Numbered from the stretch's first letter, positions 11,061-23,368 are shown. The stretch is DNA of 64,000 nucleotides from Myotis daubentonii (GCF_963259705.1 NC_081840.1:6567062-6631061); one strand, 5' to 3'. Made by a program: numbers and translations. Notes: generated from the sequence alone by a model not told the origin.

Positions 11061-12629
11061 GCCCAGAGGGCCAATCAGTGGGTCAGTGCCAGTGCCACCG
11101 CCACTGCCGGCCAGCCCAGCAGGAGAGCGAGAGCCCAGGGCCCGGAGCCTGAGACCAGCGCCTCCATCCTCATCAACGCCCAGTGGGAGGGGTCCCCCCT
11201 AAAGCCCGTGAACTCTGGAGGTCTGGCAGGTCTGCCCAGGTGGGCAGTGGCCGAGCTGCCCAGCCCCGCCTCCGGCCGACACAGCAGATATCTGAGCTGC
11301 GGAGATTCTAATGTCAGTCTGGTCTGAGCCTCTCCTCCACATCCCAGTGAGATGGACGGGGAGCTCACTCCAGCCCACCTGGCTCTGAGCATAGAAACTT
11401 CTGGAGGTGAAGTGAAAACTGACCACTCCTCGCTCCTCAGGCCCTAGGCACGAGTTCTGCTGCCCAGGGCCTCACAGGGGAGGCTTCTGTAGGTGGCGGA
11501 CACAGGCCCGGCCATCACCGCTCAGCGGAAGCCCGGTTCCATCTGAGACAAGAGAAAGCCCTCGGGGAGATGGCACCCAGCACCGGGAGCCTGTCCCCTG
11601 CTCACGCCCACCCAGGAACCGCTGCGGCTTCTCGGGGCAGGTGGCCCTCGGTTGTTCCGGGGAGGCGGCAAGGCGCGAGGAAAGGCCACTGAGTAAACTC
11701 ACTCACGGGACCATGTTTCCTCGTGGGAGACAAGGCGATGATCAGGTGTGAGGTCTGGGCACAAAGGAGGTGTCCTCTAGTTCCAGAGCCTTCGCTGGCT
11801 CCTGCCTCTGGAGCTTTGCAGACACCGGCGGGCCCCCTCCTCCCTGAACCCGCCCTCCGCACACCCTGGTTTTCCTGTCTGCAGAGCCAACGCCCCGGGC
11901 CTTCCACAGCTCCTTTCCCCGGACCAGCCGGGTCCCCTGGGGTGGCCTGCGGTGTCCCTGGCCCTCGGGCCCCCCTCCGCTCCGACAGGAGCCCTGCTGG
12001 CCCCACAGGCTGTCATCGCCCCTCCTTAGTTCTCTCCAAGCCGCTGCTGGTTTCGGAGCCTGGAACGTCTGACATGTTTTCCCAACATTTGCTTCTCATT
12101 TCAAAGGGCAAACCTGGCCAGTCGGGGAAGGTTCCGTGTTTTTCTCCTCCGCCGGCTCCCCTCTGCCTTCTCCTCGCCGGGAGAAGCGTCTGGGAAGTTG
12201 ATCTTGGGTGGCTGTTCTCAAATAACTGGGCCGAGAAGCTGACAAGGAGCGAGCAGGACCAGCCCACGTCTCTGGCAGCTTCGCTTTCCCATGGACGTTT
12301 CCAAAGCGGGTTTGGTGCGAAGGGTGTTTCTGGAACTCGTCGGGTTTCTCCGGTCCGTGCCGACGGCTGTCCACAAATCGCATTTATCATGGGGAGGGCG
12401 GGGCCCACCAGCTGTCCGAGGGCCGCTGAGCCCAGCCACAGCCCGCACAGCGCTGGGCCTGCCTCTGCGCGCCTGCTCTAAGCATCCTGTGGACACGGGA
12501 CCCTGGGCTGTGAGTCGGAGCTCCCCGTCCCCCGAGAGGCCCCCTTCCAGCAAAGGTGGCCGAGAAGGTGAAGGGGGAGAGAGTGTAGCACTGGGCCCAA
12601 AGCCCAGCCCACCGAGGGTCACCCGCGAG
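11061..12629. other. GC-rich unique sequence, no gene seen
   Basis: The 252-codon frame at 11723-12481 (+) is opposed by long antisense frames and has no recognisable domain. No repeat is recognised. Confidence 0.5.
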
Positions 12630-12840
12630 ATCTCGGGGTGGCGCCACTCCCTGAGCCTCAGTGGTCCCGTCGGGACAAGGGAATGACAATAGCACCCACT
12701 TCTTCGCAGAAGCCGCGTGGGCTCCGTGAGGCCGCCCCACATGCCGCTGGGTTTCCTGTTGGTAACACCGTTCTGAGCACACAGCTTCCCACCGCTCTCA
12801 TTTCTACTCAGTTACCACGGGCTGGGACACAGTAGGGAGA
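12630..12840 (-). mobile_element. Probable MIR SINE fragment
   Basis: Reverse-orientation MIR landmarks: ctgagcctcagtggtccc (about 12652), ggaatgacaatagcacccac (12680-12699) and a terminal gacacagtaggg (about 12826). The copy is diverged. Confidence 0.5.
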
Positions 12841-13285
12841 AAGGGCTCCTGCTTCCTGTGGGCGGGAGGTAGGGGTGGACTCATCTTGGGTGAGCTAGAC
12901 GTCTCTCAGTAAAGGGGTCCCCTCTGCTGTCCCCTCCCAGGGGTCCAGGGGGCATGAGGCTGAGGCAAGGGGCGTAGAGCCCTGCCCACCCTTTGCCAGG
13001 AGGCTTCTCTGACCAGACCGAGCCTTTATTCACATTTTCAAGAATGGGAGCAAAAGCACCCTCCAACCCCACCCACTGGGCCCAACTAAACTCATTCCAG
13101 AGATAGGGAAACTGAGGCTGGGTGTCCCCCAGGCAATCCAGGAGCCGAAGGCAGCAGCAGAAGGGCCGAGCCTAATGTGTGTGTTGCGGGGGAAGGCAGG
13201 GGACAGGGGGGTTCTACCAGCTGCTGGGACAGCAGAGGCCCCGTCACTGGTCACTGACGAAAGGTCAGACCCGACTGCCCAGGAA
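12841..13285. other. Unique sequence, nothing recognised
   Basis: No repeat or gene signal. Confidence 0.45.
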
Positions 13286-13425
13286 ACAGAAGCGCAGCGC
13301 GCTGACCTTTCTGGGCCAAAAGGAGGACAGTTTGATGCCATAACACATTTCGTTATGAAAGCAGCCGGGAAACCTTCACGGAGGCACGGCCAACAGCCTT
13401 GCTCAATTAGCATGAGCGCGGGCCT
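13286..13425. other. Candidate conserved non-coding block with POU-like site
   Basis: Contains gctcaattagcatgagc (about 13400), an imperfect palindrome around attagcat. Its complement ATGCTAAT is a POU/octamer-like core. The nearby ccataacacatttcgttatg (13338-13357) is also AT-rich within GC-rich surroundings. Function is inferred. Confidence 0.3.
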
Positions 13426-14860
13426 CCCTCCTCTCCAGGCCGCCACCCCGGCTTCCAGAAGGCAGAGGCTTGGCCCAAACCACAGCCCGTGGCCCGGGGG
13501 TGGGGCAGGGCTCTGCCGGGGCCTGCTGTCCACTGGCTGCTCCACCTACTTCGTCCGTCGGTCGGTTGGCTTCTGTGCCGCACCCTGTGCCGGCCGGGGT
13601 CTGGGAGATGAGTGGGAGTAGATGTGGCCGGGGGTGGATGGAGCTTCGTGGGGCAAGACAGTGCAATAGGAACCACAGCGGGCCAGGGGGCTAGCTCAGC
13701 TGGGTCTCAAGGAAGGCTTCCTGGAGGGGGGACCCCTGGAAGCCAAGTGTCCAGTGGACGGAGTAGAGGCAGCTCCATACAGGAGTCAGTCAGGGCGTGG
13801 CTCATGGCCGAGCTCAGCCTCTCACTGCCTCTCCCCTGGGGCCCCAGCTGGCAGCCCTTCTCCTGCCCTTGGCCCTGTCTTCTTCCCCAGAGCTGCCCCC
13901 ATTCCCTCTCTGCTGTCTCCTCACCTGCAGGAACGGACCAGTTTCCCTTTGAGGTTCTCATTTCAAAGGAGCCGTGGAAGGCCCGGGCCATGGGTGTGAG
14001 CTCCATCCCACTCCCAGACTCTGATCCATGTCACCTCTGAGCTGAGCCAACCTGTGCTTTCCTTTGCCACCTGCACCAGCTTGTGCCCACCACCTGTGCC
14101 CACCTGCTCTGTCTTCGGGTACTGGCTGTACACAGTGGTAAACAAAGTGTCTATCACAAGGGGCGGGCAGCTGGAAGGCCAGATTTCTTTCATGCAAACT
14201 TATATCCTTGGGAAGGGACTGAAAACACATTTATCCTCATAAAAAGGGCCCGAGCTGCTGCTTTAGGATGCGCGGTTGTTGGTTACTGCCTTCTGATGGT
14301 ATCCCAGACACAGACCTACGCTCCTTCCAGCGAGCCCCAGGGTGGCCTATGAGCCAGGGCTGAGACCTGGTGGGTGGCATGGGGGAGACTCGGCCTCCCT
14401 TCGTACCCACGGGACACATGGCCACACACCCACCCTCGTTGGCCCGGCCCAGAATCCTCACTGTGTGTCTCTTCACCCCACTAAGTGGCTCTGCCAAACT
14501 GGACAAGCAAATGTGCCCTCCCTTTCCCACCTCTGGGCCTTTGCACAGGCTGTGGCCCCACCTGTTTGCAGGCCGTTTCCACCCCCCACCCCCAGGCCTT
14601 CCCTTCCCCCCCCCCGAATTCTCCCCTCTCCCGAGAGTGGATTTGGGAGAGAGTGTGATGGCTGCAGGCTGGCAGGTCCTGGAAGCCCAGGCAGCACCCC
14701 TGCCAGGACACTCGGTCACGTGCACCCTTCCCTAATCCTCTGGGCCGTGGGTGTGAGCTCCTGGGGAGGGAGGGCCCTGTCTCTAATGATGAGCCATGGG
14801 GTTGATGGGTCTTACCACCTCTCATCAGCATGACTACCACACAAGTTATCTTCCTTTAAG
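13426..14860. other. GC-rich unique sequence, no gene seen
   Basis: Nothing recognisable except a weak L2/MIR-like phrase (aaggcttcctggagg, about 13711). No coding domain. Confidence 0.5.
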
Positions 14861-14945
14861 AGATGGAGGGCACTGGAGCTCAGAGAGGTTTAGCACCCAT
14901 CCCCAGGTCACCCAGCACGTGGCAGGGCTGGCACTCAGCCTCCAT
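14861..14945 (+). mobile_element. MIR SINE fragment
   Basis: Carries gagctcagagaggttt (about 14876), then caggtcacccagca and ggcagggctggcactcag, the standard MIR order. Confidence 0.75.
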
Positions 14946-15140
14946 CCTTAAGTCTCCTGCTCTTGTTCCAGCTCTACCCCAGCTGCCTCCTCCCCCTGTT
15001 CCGGGGAGGGGGTGGGGGAGGCAGGAAGGCTCCCTGTGTTTATGGCACAATCCTGGAGATTGCTCCTCCCGGCCCCCGCACCCCCAGATCTGGAGGAGGG
15101 ATCTGAGGCTCCAGACCGGCAGCGTGCCTCCTGGGGTGCA

Positions 15141-15345
15141 GCACAGCCGGGCAACCTGTGATTAATTTTCCCGTCCTCATTAATTCCCGGATTTCTCCCT
15201 CTCATTACGAGGCGGTGGGCGGCGGCCGGGGCTGCATGCTGGCCTGGCTCGGAGCAGGCTTACGGGAAGGCCGGGCGCTCCTAATTGCCTTGCCCAGGCT
15301 CTGACTGGCTCATTAGAGGTAATGAAATCTGCAAGCCCAGCGCCC
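15141..15345. other. Candidate regulatory block dense in homeodomain cores
   Basis: In about 190 bp of otherwise GC-rich DNA there are at least six TAAT/ATTA cores: tgattaatttt, tcattaattccc, tcattacgag, cctaattgcc, tcattagagg and gtaatgaaat. No repeat is recognised. This is motif evidence only. Confidence 0.4.
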
Positions 15346-16610
15346 AGGGAAGCGCCGGCGCCCCTCCAGGAAGACATGCAGGCAGGACTCTTCAGAGGAA
15401 AACACCCCAACAAGCAAGGGGTGCAGAGGCCTGGCTGGGCTGGGCGTGGGGGGGCTCGATCCAATGAGGCAGCAGGGAGACGGGGGCCTGGGGCTGGGCC
15501 TGCAGGACAGGGCACCGGAGGAGGGTCTGGCTCCTTCTCCCAAAGCTCGCCATTAGTTGCCTTTTTTGGGAAGAGCAGGTTCCAGCGCCACCCCGCCCCC
15601 CCGCCCCGCGCCCCCACCCCCGACCCCAGCCACCCCATCCCACATAGGGGGTCTGCCCCCTTCTCCATCCCACTGCCCCGAGCACCCTCCAGGGTGGGCA
15701 GGCTCAGGCCTCCTCCCTGGCCTTAGTCTCCGGTTTCCGCCCTGCCCTTTCCTTGTCTACTCAGAGAGAACCCTCTAGAACCCACCTGGCACCCAGGGCC
15801 CCTGAGACAGGCCCAGGGCTGCACTTTCCCTCCCCCACAGCTGGGCCTCGGCCCTCAGGGTCCTCCAGGCAGCTCAGCCTCCGGCCAGGAACGTCCCTTT
15901 CCTCCTCTTCCACCTGCGGCCTCTGCTCAGGCCAGGCCGGCCCGTTCCCTCCATCTCCCTAGGAGGAGTGTGAGCAGCCCTCCAGGCCCCCAGGCGCTCA
16001 CCTGCACTTAATTGGGGCCGTTCTCCTGCCCGCCCCATTGCTCCTCTAGTTGCTGGCCTCTGCCCCGAGCTGGAGCATTTCTCTCTGGATCCCCAGCGAT
16101 GCTCAGCCCAGGCTGCGTACACAGCAGGGGCCTAATAAGTGCAGGCTGGGATGAGCAGCAATGCCTTCTCTCCACTGGCCCCTCATGTTCTGCCGTCTGT
16201 GCCTTGGAGCTGGCCCCACCCAGTGTGGCTTTCCTAGGGGTGTGGGCAGCTCCTGTCCTCCCCAGCCTGGAGGATGGCCAGCAAGTCTCTGCTTCTCCTG
16301 AGACAGGAAAGCCACTCACGGAGCCCAAGCGGAGAAGACGTGAGGGTGAGTGGTCAAGGCAGGGGACTGCTGCCCTGCCTCCCGCACACGCGCCTGGGTT
16401 GGAGAGGCTGGCCGGCGGCTGGGGACTGCCTGTGTGGCCAGCTCCAGCCCTGGTGATGGTACCGATGGCCACCTCCCCCCAGGGCCCTCGTGGGAGCTGG
16501 GAGGGAAGGTAGTGACTGACTTCTCTGCCTGGTCTTCAAAGCCTTCCTGGGCATTCCCAACTCCATCCCCACAATTCCGGGCGAGCCCTCAGGTTGCTCT
16601 GTGAGTTAGA
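15346..16610. other. GC-rich unique sequence, no gene seen
   Basis: No repeat or coding domain. A C-rich tract lies at about 15588-15640. Confidence 0.5.
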
Positions 16611-16960
16611 CGCCATGTTGCTGTGAGGAAACCCCCACACACAGTGCCTAACAACAGTTCAGATCCACGACCTTGCCGTATGGAGGTCAGGGGTCTGACC
16701 GGGTCCCACAGCTGACACTGAGGCTTGGGCAGGGCTGGTTCTTTCTGCAGCTCCAAAGCGGAAGCCATTTCCTGGCCTTTCCCAGCATCTGGGGCCCATC
16801 GCGCCCTGGATCAATGCCCCTTCCTCCAGCCTCAAAGCCAGCAATGGCTGGCCAAGACTTTCTTGGTCGTATCGCTTTGACCCTGACTGTCTGGCCTAGT
16901 TCTTCACCTTATAGGGACCCTGTGATGACCCTGGGCCCATTGGAGAATCTAGAACCAGCT
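16611..16960 (-). mobile_element. MaLR/MLT1-like LTR (ancient)
   Basis: In reverse orientation it shows the internal LTR phrases cttcctccagcctcaaagcc (16821-16840), agcaatggctggccaag (about 16841) and ttatagggaccctgtgatga (16909-16928). It resembles the plus-strand copy at 42372-42845. This is an old, diverged endogenous-retrovirus-like LTR with no coding sequence. Confidence 0.55.
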
Positions 16961-16984
16961 TTTTCATTGGTTTCTTGTGCTTAG

Positions 16985-17333
16985 GTTGGCATAGCTCGGG
17001 TAGTGAACACACAGTACAACACTGTATACAGGTGATGCATTATAGAGTTGTACACCTGAAACCTATATCATTTTATTAACCAACCAGAGACCCGGTGCAC
17101 AAAATTCGCCCATGGATAGGGCTGATCAGGCCTTCCTTCCTCTGGCTGCTGGCTGCCGGCCGGGGCCTTCCTTCATTCCGCGCTGACCCCTGGGGGTCAG
17201 TGCACGTCATAGTGAGCAGTTGAACTCCCGGTTGTCAGTCGAACGCCCGAGGGGACAATTTGCATATTAGCCTTTTATTATATAGGATGTCACCCCAATA
17301 GAGTCAATTAAACTTAAAAATTAAAAAGAAATT
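16985..17333 (+). mobile_element. LINE-1 3' end, split by a Helitron
   Basis: gtgatgcattatagagttgt (17032-17051) and acctatatcattttattaac lie left of the Helitron. tgtcaccccaatagagtcaa continues the same L1 tail to its right and runs into an A-rich end. Removing 17084-17287 rejoins the phrase at ...ttaacca|tgtcacc. Confidence 0.8.
17084..17287 (-). mobile_element. Non-autonomous Helitron (HeliBat-type), 204 bp
   Basis: On the minus strand it starts TCCTATATAATAAAAGGC and ends near GTGCACCGGGTCTCTGG, with host A and T at the two edges as Helitrons require. The 3' palindrome is eroded. There are no Rep/helicase frames. It has inserted in an L1 3' end. Confidence 0.9.
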
Positions 17334-19080
17334 AAGGTGTCGGAGCTAAGAGACCATTATCTAATTCTGGGTCAGGAAGACTGTGTTTTCTTCTAAGACA
17401 ATTAGAATTTTAAATCAGTTTAAATGTAGCTCTTTGATCTCTTTAAATTAATATTACACATGGTGTGAGGTGGGGTCCCAAGTTCATTTTTTTTTGCACG
17501 TGGATATCCAGGTCTATTAGCACCATTGTTGCAAGATTTTTCTCTGACCATGGAATTTTCTTGGCAGCCTTCTCAAAAGTCAAAACTGTACCTGTAAGGG
17601 TTAATTTCTGGACTCTCAGACCTATTTTATTGATCTTATGCCTATTCATATGTCAGTATCACACTCTTGATTACTACACAACTGATAGCTTTGTAGTAAG
17701 TTTTGAAATCAGGCAGTGTGAGTCTGCCTACTTGTTTTTTTGTTTTGTTGTGTTTTTCACCTTGTTTTGGTTATTCTGGACTCTGGTATTTCCATATGAA
17801 TTTTAGGATTGGCTTGTCAATGTCTGAGAAAAACCAGGATTTTAATAGAAATTTCACTGACTCTCTATCAATTTGGGAGTATTGCCATGTTAACAATATT
17901 AATACTTCCAATCTATGAACTTGGGCTGTTTTGCCATTTATTTAAGACTTAAATTTTCTTTCAATGATGTTTTGTGCTTTTCAGTGCACAAGCCTTATAC
18001 TTTTGTTACATTTATTCTAAGTATTTTATTCTTTTTGATACTCTTGCAAATAAAATTGTTTTCTTAATTTCACATTTGATTGGTTTATTCAATGATAGAA
18101 ATACAATTGGATTTTGTAGATTGATTTTTATCCTGCAACCTTGCTGAACTCATTAGACCTAAGTGTGTGTATGTATGTGTGTGTGTGTTCCATAATATTC
18201 TCTATGTACAAGATCATGCCATGTATAAATATTGTTTTATTTCTTCCTTTACAATCTAAATGCCTTCACTTCTACTTCTTGCTTACTTTCCCTGGATAAA
18301 CCCTCAGTACAATGTTAGTGGAGAAAGTGGGTATCTTTGTCTTATTCCTGAATTTAGGGGCAAAGCTTTTTTTAGTCTTTCGCCGTTAAACACGATGTTA
18401 GGTGTAGGTACTTCATAGATGTTCTTCATTAGCTTGAGAACATTCCCTTCTATTTCAAATCTGTTGTGTAAAACAACATGAAATGGGGTTATAAAAGAGT
18501 ACTAGGGGTTTTAAAAAAATTCTTTTTTGGATCTTTTTTGATGATCATGTGGTTTTTATCCTTTATCCTAGTAATATAGTATATTACATTTATTGATGTT
18601 GGATGATTTCTTGACCAGATATAGGCCTATTCATATTCTTTTTTATGAGTTCCAGCAGATTGTGTCTTTCAAGGAATTGGTGCATTTCATGTAGGATATC
18701 AAATTTTCGGGCATAGATTTGTTCATAGCATTCCTTCCTTATCCTTTTCATGGCCATGGGGTCTGTAGTGATGCCCCTCTTTCCTTTCTGATATTAGTAA
18801 TTGGAGTCCTCTTTCTTTCCTTAGTTTGCCTGGCTAGAGGCTTATTGGTTTGATCGATCTTTTCAGAGAACCAGCTTTTGGTTTCATCGGTTTTTCTCTA
18901 TAAGTTTCCTAGTTTCAATTTCATTGCTTTCTGCTTTAACTTTTATTATGTCTTTTCTTCTGCTTACTTTGGAAGTAATTTGCTCTTCTGTTTTCTAGCT
19001 TCCCAAGGTGGAAACTTAGATGATTACTTTTAGGTTGTTCTTTAACTATATATGTGTTCAATGCTAGAAATTTCTCTGAT

Positions 19081-19290
19081 GCCCGGCCAGTGTGGCTCAG
19101 TGGTTGAGTGTCGACCCATGAGCCAAGAGGATATGGTTTGATTCCCGATCAGGGCACAGGCCTGGGTTGTGGACTCAATCCCCAGTAGGGGACAAGCAGG
19201 AGCCAGCTGATTGATGATTTTCTCTCATCATTGATGTTTCTATCTCTATCCCCCGCTCCCTTACTCTTTCTGAAGTCCATTTTTTAAAGA
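19081..19290 (+). mobile_element. Ves-type tRNA-derived SINE
   Basis: Starts gcccggccagtgtggctcag, with box B-like ggtttgattcccgatcaggg (19136-19155), the central ccccagtaggggaca and the CT-rich tail tctatctctatcccc. It is nested in the reverse L1. Confidence 0.95.
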
Positions 19291-19379
19291 AAGGTTTAAA
19301 TTTTCCTTTTGGGCACTGCTCTCACTGCATCCTACAAATATTGTTAAGTTGTGCTTTTATTTTCATTTCAAAATATTTT

Positions 19380-19639
19380 TTTGTTAATCCTCACCCAAGG
19401 ATCTTTATTTTTACCACTGATTTTTTTTTTAAGAGAGAGCGAAAGGAGGGAGGGGGAGAAAGAGGGAGAGAGAAACATAGATGTGAGGGAGACATATGGA
19501 TTGGTTGCCTCCCACATGCACTCTGGGACCAGGAATGAGCCTGCAACCCAGATACATGCCCTTGACTGAGGATCAAACCCTTGACCCTTCGATGCACAGG
19601 CCAGCACTCTAACCACTGATCCACACCAGCCAGGGCTAC
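19380..19639 (-). mobile_element. Ves-type SINE with exact 13-bp target duplication
   Basis: ttcaaaatatttt is present on both sides (19367-19379 and 19640-19652). The 3' part carries the bat-type module tcctcacccaaggatc. The 5' end on the minus strand begins GCCCTGGCTGGTGTGG. It is nested in L1. Confidence 0.95.
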
Positions 19640-19656
19640 TTCAAAATATTTTAAAA

Positions 19657-20026
19657 CTAGAGGCCTGGTGCATGAAATTCGTGCACAGGGAGTGTGTGTG
19701 TGTGTGTGTGTGGGGGGTGTCCCTCAGCCAGGCCTGCAATGATGCCAGTGTCCTTTGCCCTGGCCTCTGGCCCAAGGCCCCTTCCCTCCCTCCACACAGC
19801 CAGGTTGCAGACACTGGGCTCATGTCGCCGTGGGTGAGTCGAGCCCAGCAACCTGTGCCCAGGCCTCTGGCTAGAAGCCCCTCCCCTCCCTCCGCACAGC
19901 CGGGGTGTGGGTACTGCGCTCGTGTTGCTGGGGCAACCGCCAGTGTCCCACCCCGGCCACTATGGGTGCCGCCATCTTTGTCGGGGGTGACGGTTAATTT
20001 GCATATCACTCTTTTATTAGATAGGA
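19657..20026 (-). mobile_element. Non-autonomous Helitron, 370 bp
   Basis: On the minus strand it begins TCCTATCTAATAAAAGAG and ends in GCACCAGGCCTCTAG, preceded by the hairpin region (plus strand gcatgaaattcgtgcac). Host A/T lie at the edges. It starts only four bases beyond the duplication of the preceding SINE. It contains a (GT)n run at about 19692-19711. Confidence 0.92.
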
Positions 20027-20147
20027 TTTTGAGATTTCTTCTTTGACCCCCATGTTATCGGGAAGTGTGTTGTTTAGTCTCTATGTATGTTTGGACTATC
20101 CATCTTTCTGTTATTGATTTCTAGTTTAATTCTATCGTGGACATCTC

Positions 20148-21090
20148 AGCCCTCAGCTTTTTCTGTCACGCCTTCTATTAGCCTATTGCTTGCTCACCTG
20201 TTACCCACTGCCTCAGGTTGCCACGGAAGCTACACATTTGTCTGTGAGTGTTTTCGCCAAATGCTCTGGGGAAAGGCTTTTTGTGCCAGGAGGACTCCAA
20301 GTCAGGTCCATCACCACAGCTCTGCAAACAGGGTCTTTTCACACCATCACACAGCTCGGCGACGACACCGCTCTGGTAATGAGGCTCTGAAGTCGCTCCC
20401 ACTGCGTTTCTGGCCTTCATCTCCGTCCCCGGCCCCACGGAGTTGGAGATGGGCTGGGAGGCGGGGAGCAGGGAAAGTTAAAAAGCTGCTGAGCGTGATC
20501 TTTTTACAAGATCAGCCATTTTTCTTGAATAAACACTCTTAGGGTCGTCGCAAGCTTTTGGCCCACTTCCAGGGCTCTGGAGAAGTCGGTCCTGCTCATT
20601 GTTTTCATGGAGAAGAGACTTTTCGGAGGCCCGTTTTCACAGAGGTATCCCCTCTGCCTCTTCCGCGGAGGCGTCCTGTCTCCCAGAGGAGGCCTGGGGG
20701 AGGCCCGAGGCAGAAGCCCGCTGGAGGCCTGGAAGCGGCCTCCGCTCCTTTGGGTCTCCTCTTGGCCTCTTTTCCGCGGCCGTGAAAAGCCCTGTTCGGC
20801 AGAGACGGTCCCAGAGGGATTCTCACCTGCACATCCTGCCTCTGTGCCTTGCCCGGAGGCATTTTGAAAACAGAGGGTGAATCTTTTTCTTTGCAGCATC
20901 CCCTGCAGCGGCAGCTTTCAACCTTCCTTTCTGCACCCACACAGACATCGCACAGACAGGAGGACGCAGCCACACACCTGCGGAGACACACTGATGCACG
21001 ACGTGGCGTGTGGGACAGAGATCCACCAAACAACCGCTGCTGTTTCGGGGATGTGCTCGATTCTTCCCTTCTGCTTTGTTTCCTTTAAAA
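20148..21090. other. Unique sequence, no gene seen
   Basis: No repeat recognised. Purine/pyrimidine-rich GC-rich DNA around 20640-20780 has long overlapping frames on both strands but no domain. Confidence 0.5.
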
Positions 21091-21100
21091 TGTGTGGTCC

Positions 21101-21304
21101 TGGCACAGCCGGCGTGGCTCCGTGGTTGAGCATTGACCTGTGAACCAGGAGGTCACGGTTCAATTCCCGGTCAGGGCATATACCCTGGTTGCGGGCTCCG
21201 TCCCCAGTGTGGGGTGTGGAGGAGGCAACTGATCAATGATTCTCTGTCATCACTGATGTTTCTACCTCTTTCTCCCTCTCCCTTCCTCCCTGAAATAGAT
21301 ATTG
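21101..21304 (+). mobile_element. Ves-type SINE with exact 10-bp target duplication
   Basis: tgtgtggtcc flanks it at 21091-21100 and 21305-21314. It has box B-like ggttcaattcccggtcaggg (21158-21177), then ccccagtgtggggtg and a CT-rich tail. Confidence 0.95.
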
Positions 21305-21314
21305 TGTGTGGTCC

Positions 21315-21694
21315 GCAAATGATGTTATAAGTACCCAAATGGCCCTTGGCAGAGAAAAGGTCCCCCACCCCTGCACGAAAGCATCACCCACAAGTTGAAG
21401 TCTCTAGCCCTCAAGGTTGGGGTGCCCCGCGGTGAGAGGGAAAATGGGTGCTCTGAAGAGGAACAGGTGGGCATGGGGGAGCCTGACTCAGCTGTAGCCA
21501 GAAAGGTTTGGCCCTTAGAAGAGGGTCACCTTGGGATGCAGGGGGCATGGAAGGTGGGGGCACCTGGGCACCCTCCCTGCTGGTGCCCCTGGAGCTCAGG
21601 TGGCCTGGGAGGGCAGAGAGAAGGGTCCTCCCTACGGGTTCTCTGGCAGACAAGCCTCACTGCGAGCTATTGACCCACTTTCTCCAATCTATGG
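21315..21694. other. Unique sequence, nothing recognised
   Basis: No repeat or coding signal. Confidence 0.45.
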
Positions 21695-22028
21695 GCCCCA
21701 CTGTGTCTCCCCCAGATTCACACAGAAGCCCCAACCCACAGTGTGATGGTATTTAGGGATGAGGCCTTTGGGGAGGGAGGAGGTCTTGAGGGTGGAGCCC
21801 TCAGGATGAGATTAGTGCCCTCATCAGAAGAGACCGAGAGAAATCTCTCTCCCTCCTCTGTGTGGACCCAGCGAGCAGACAGCCACCTGCAAGCCAGGAA
21901 GTGGGCCCTCACCAGGACCGAGCGGGCCGGCACCTTGATCTTGGACTTCCAGCCCCCAGAACTGTGAGGAGTCCATCTGCTGTCTGAGCCGCTCCCTCTA
22001 TGGCTGTTTGCTATTGCAGTTCAAACCT
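21695..22028 (+). mobile_element. MLT1-type (ERVL-MaLR) LTR
   Basis: The order of landmarks matches MLT1: ccccaacccacagtgtgatg (21730-21749), ggtggagccctcaggatgag (21791-21810), gcaagccaggaagtgggccc (21889-21908), cttggacttccagcccccag (21940-21959) and agaactgtgagg. It is an old solo LTR with no coding sequence. Confidence 0.85.
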
Positions 22029-22883
22029 CAACTCCCCAGACACTGCAGAGTCCTTTCAACCATTCAGCAAAGTGACCGCTATGCGCTCACCACCGGGGGA
22101 CACGTGGTGAGGGGTTCAATCCTGCCCCAAGACCGGTCCGTGTCGGAAACATCCCTTTCACTTTATAAAGCTCCCGCATATCCCATCACATGAGCTCCGC
22201 CATCAAGGCATCTTGTCTTCATCAGTGAGACAAGCAGGAGGGGGGGTGGGGAGGGGAGGCGGGTGTATTGGCAACATTCCCATCGACAGGAGAGATTCTC
22301 CAGGAGAAACTGCACAGTGTGGAAACGCCGAGCTCACGACCCAGAATCCCACACTCTCTTCGCTTGGTGCTGCCTCAGTCTACCTCCTGAGAGAAGGTGA
22401 CCAGCTGCTGTGCCTGCCCCAACCTCCCCACACCCGCTGAGGCTCTGAGGCGCTCCCCTCAGAGGAAGCTCCCCGCATAACTGCCCCGAGAGCACCACCA
22501 TCATCAGTGTCACTGTTATCACCGTCACAGCATTCACATCTTTCTCATCTGCACTGTTACCGGCACCTTTAACTTCGCAAGGGAGACAAGCGTTAAGCGC
22601 AGGCTCTAGCGCGTAGTTGGTGCTCAGTAAATACCCCTCCCTCTTCCTCACTTACACACTAACCAGCTATCTTGCTATCTCAACTCTAATCATGTGAACA
22701 AAAGCAACTGTAACTGTCGTCATCACGGGCTCACTGCACGCCAGATGCACACAGCAACTGCTCCCGGGCACTGGCCACTAAGCCTCACAGTTTGGCAAAG
22801 GGGAATCACGTTGGTTTCCGGGGGGCTCAGAAATTTGGCCAAACACTCACTATTCTGGATGTTACTGTGACGCTGTTTTCTGG
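22029..22883. other. Unique sequence with a MIR scrap
   Basis: A MIR-like phrase, tagttggtgctcagtaaata (22614-22633), lies inside otherwise unrecognised DNA. No gene signal. Confidence 0.45.
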
Positions 22884-22897
22884 ATGACATTAACATT

Positions 22898-23122
22898 TGC
22901 TGTTGTTTTTTTTTTGTAAATCCTCACCCGAGGATATTTTTTCTATTGACGTTTAGAGGAGTGGAAAGGAGTGAGGGAGGGAGGGAGAGAGAGAGACTGC
23001 GCACACCCCAACCAGGGCCAGAGATAGAACCAGCAACCCAAATACGTGCCCTTGACCCAGAATCAAACCCACGACCCTCCGGTGTGAACGCTCTCACCAC
23101 TTAGAAACCGGCCAGGGCTGGT
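22898..23122 (-). mobile_element. Ves-type SINE with exact 14-bp target duplication
   Basis: atgacattaacatt occurs at 22884-22897 and 23123-23136. The module tcctcacccgaggatat and a gagggagggagagagag tail lie on the left. On the minus strand it begins CAGCCCTGGCCGGTTTC. Confidence 0.95.
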
Positions 23123-23368
23123 ATGACATTAACATTGAAATCAGTGGACTCTGAATAAAGCGCCTTGCCCTCCATAATGTGGTGGGTCTCACCCAGTCAG
23201 TTGAAATCCTGAATAGAACAAAGAATGACTGCCCCTGAGCAAGGATTTTGGAGCAGACAGCCTTCGGGACTCCGACTGCATCTCTTCCCCCGAGTCTCCA
23301 GCCCGCCAGCCCACCCTGCAGAGTTTGGGCTTCTCAAGCCTGCAAATCACGAGCCCGCTCTTTAAAAT

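Larger units (their letters stand above)
17335..20147 (-). mobile_element. LINE-1 ORF2 region, reverse orientation, with nested SINEs and Helitron
   Basis: Read on the minus strand it covers L1 ORF2 from reverse transcriptase to the end. Plus-strand landmarks are gtggatatccaggtctatta (17501-17520), tagctttgtagtaag (about 17687), ggccatggggtctgtagtg (about 18752), ggcttattggtttgatcg (about 18839) and gttattgatttctagttta (about 20111). Many stops and indels make it dead. Nested insertions are a SINE at 19081, a SINE at 19380 and a Helitron at 19657. Confidence 0.9.
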
